Positions 62,755-64,000 of a stretch of 64,000 bases of DNA are shown here, piece after piece. This DNA comes from Acidobacteriaceae bacterium KBS 83 (GTDB lineage: Bacteria > Acidobacteriota > Terriglobia > Terriglobales > Acidobacteriaceae). The stretch is taken from the NCBI GenBank assembly GCA_000381585.1, contig KB906736.1, positions 762,802 to 826,801 on the forward strand, in the 5' to 3' direction. The position numbers were made by a program, and so were the translations under genes. Every line of letters starts with the position of its first letter. Position 1 is the first letter of the stretch. A model generated the notes under the pieces. That model did not search any database and was not told the origin of the DNA. It was given only the letters and a program-made list of their open reading frames with translations.

Positions 62755-62805
62755 TCATTCCGCCGCTGTTCAATCCATTGCAAAGCTTTCGTGGAATCGC
62801 TTGCT
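62755..62805 (-). pseudogene. Reversed relic of the LOG gene 3' end
   Basis: The minus strand matches 46754-46795 ('gaagctttgcaatggattga' there, 'aaagctttgcaatggattga' here), coding for EALQWIERQ. Only about 45 bp are recognisable. Confidence 0.5.
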
Positions 62806-62847
62806 GCCCGTACCAAGCTCAGGTTCTTCCTAGCACATTCTCCGAGA

Positions 62848-62879
62848 AGTGGACCACTCTATCTTTGCATTATGGATCT
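62848..62879 (+). promoter_or_regulatory. MocR-type operator upstream of the Old Yellow Enzyme
   Basis: AGTGGACCA, 10 bp, then GCATTATGGATCT, 84 bp before the ATG at 62932. Confidence 0.68.
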
Positions 62880-62931
62880 GTTATCTAGTCCACGCGCGCT
62901 CTAATGTTTGGGTTGTAAGAGATAGAGCAGA

Positions 62932-64000
62932 TGCAAACAAGACTGCAGGCATTGAATGAGAGTTTTATGAATATGAAGAAGGACCCAATGTTATTTACGC
63001 CCGTACAGCTTGGATCATTGAACTTGAAGCATCGCGTCGTGATGGCGCCGCTGACCCGTTCCCGATCGGAGCAACCGGGAGGTATCCCCGGTGACATGAT
63101 GGTTCAGCATTATTCGGATCGCGCTTCCGACGGAGGCCTTATTGTCGGCGAGGCGACTAACATCTCACTGACTGCCCGAGGGTGGTTTGGTGCACCAGGC
63201 CTCTATACAGATCAGCAGGTTGAAGGATGGAAGCGGGTTGTGAGGGCCATCCACTCAGAGAACGGCTTCGTTTTCGCGCAACTGTGGCATACCGGCCGGT
63301 CTTCGCACTCCGACAATCAGGACGGCAACACACCGGTCTCAGCCTCCGTGGACCCATCGTACTGGCAAGATCCAAACAACCTGATCTCCGCTCCCAGCGG
63401 CTGGGTACAATCGTCGCCACATCGGGCACTGGACATCTCCGAAATTCCGGGAATCATCGAGGAGTACCGCAAGGCGGCTGCGCGCGCCAAGGAGGCGGGT
63501 TTCGACGGGGTTGAGCTCTCCGCCGGCAACGGCTATCTACTGGATCAGTTTCTTCAAGATGGGAGTAACACGCGGACGGACTCCTACGGTGGTTCCATCG
63601 AGAACCGCTCGCGTTTCCTGCTGGAAGTTGTTGAAGCGATCACATCAGTCTGGGGAGGCGATCGCGTCGCAGTGCGCATCGCACCCGCCGGTGCCTGGAA
63701 CCACATGCGGGATAGCAATCCTGCCGCTCTGTTCACATACGTCGCAGAGCACTTAAACCGATTCGGCCTTGCCTACCTGCACATCATAGAGCCACGTGTA
63801 AAGGGAAACGTGACCATCGATGAGGAGCGGGGCCCGGTTGCCGCCCAGCAACTTCGGAAAGTTTTCAAGGGGAAGATCATCGCAGCGGGCGGCTTCGAGC
63901 CCGAGACAGCAGAATCCGCGATCGAGACCGGCGTCGCCGATGCCGTGGCCTTCGGGCGTCACTTCGTGGCAAATCCCGACTTGCCGCTGCGCATCAAAGA
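62932..64000 (+). CDS. Old Yellow Enzyme family alkene reductase, 3' partial
   Basis: The frame runs from the ATG at 62932 to the window end (356 codons). Family marks are 'FTPVQLGSLNLKHRVVMAPL', 'TRSRSEQPGGIPGDMMVQHY', 'FAQLWHTGRSSH', 'NGYLLDQFLQDGSNTRTDSY' with GGSIENR, and 'AAGGFEPETAESAI'. These NADPH-dependent flavoenzymes reduce activated C=C bonds and nitro-esters. The substrate-anchoring pair is usually His-x-x-Asn in ELHSAN; here the codon at 63519-63521 gives Ser, so the motif reads ELSAGN. AGAGATAGAGC precedes the ATG, and a MocR operator lies upstream. A second Met-rich start a few codons later is possible. Confidence 0.88.

Noticed and set aside
1..64000. CRISPR array or insertion sequence
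   Set aside because: No regularly spaced repeats and no transposase-like reading frame were found on either strand.

Overview
The window looks like chromosomal DNA of an Acidobacteriota (Terriglobia-like) soil bacterium. This is inferred from moderately high GC, a winged-helix/TolB-propeller regulator of the type abundant in that phylum, a choice-of-anchor-D (ASH) protein, and many AGGAGG-type ribosome binding sites. No rRNA, intact tRNA or CRISPR array was seen.

Region 1 (1-11.2 kb) is a decayed accessory zone. It holds an ASH protein with a knottin-like tail, two hypothetical membrane proteins, a zinc-ribbon family present in three copies (one intact, one frameshifted, one relic), a winged-helix/TolB regulator with a divergent secreted protein, a DNA ligase fragment and a twice-frameshifted GyrI-like gene.

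Region 2 (11.26-40.50 kb) is bounded by two 57-bp direct repeats of the 3' half of a tRNA-Leu(CAA) gene, each followed by a relic of an integrase C-terminus. I read it as a genomic island of about 29 kb. On the minus strand it carries a bacterial gasdermin (22282-23076) followed by a fused subtilisin/HExxH protease (18715-22212), an M15 peptidoglycan peptidase and a giant multi-pass membrane protein. Divergent from these is a tightly packed five-gene operon: a trypsin-like protease, a DUF6603-type protein of 1141 aa, and three very large proteins of unknown function (1069, 1628 and 572 aa). A DUF4157 relic lies between the two arms. The working hypothesis is a protease-activated, pore-forming cell-death system, probably anti-phage, with a giant accessory module. 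This is the most exciting part of the window.

Region 3 (41.1-64 kb) is a detoxification and redox cluster: aldehyde dehydrogenase, azoreductase, secreted chorismate mutase, AhpD-like protein, LOG-family hydrolase, NmrA-like reductase, alpha/beta hydrolase, NTF2-like protein, cupredoxin, DinB, SDR, nitrilase, cupin, DoxX, SMR exporter, isochorismatase and Old Yellow Enzyme. A MocR/PdxR-type regulator (46937-48418) sits inside it. Six copies of a 32-bp operator made of two TGGACC-like direct repeats 23 bp apart each lie 79-84 bp upstream of an ATG, which defines a candidate regulon. The region is full of fragments copied from its own genes (mocR 5' ends, 3' ends of isochorismatase, DoxX, cupin and LOG, and an internal SDR piece), so repeated partial duplication and deletion shaped it.
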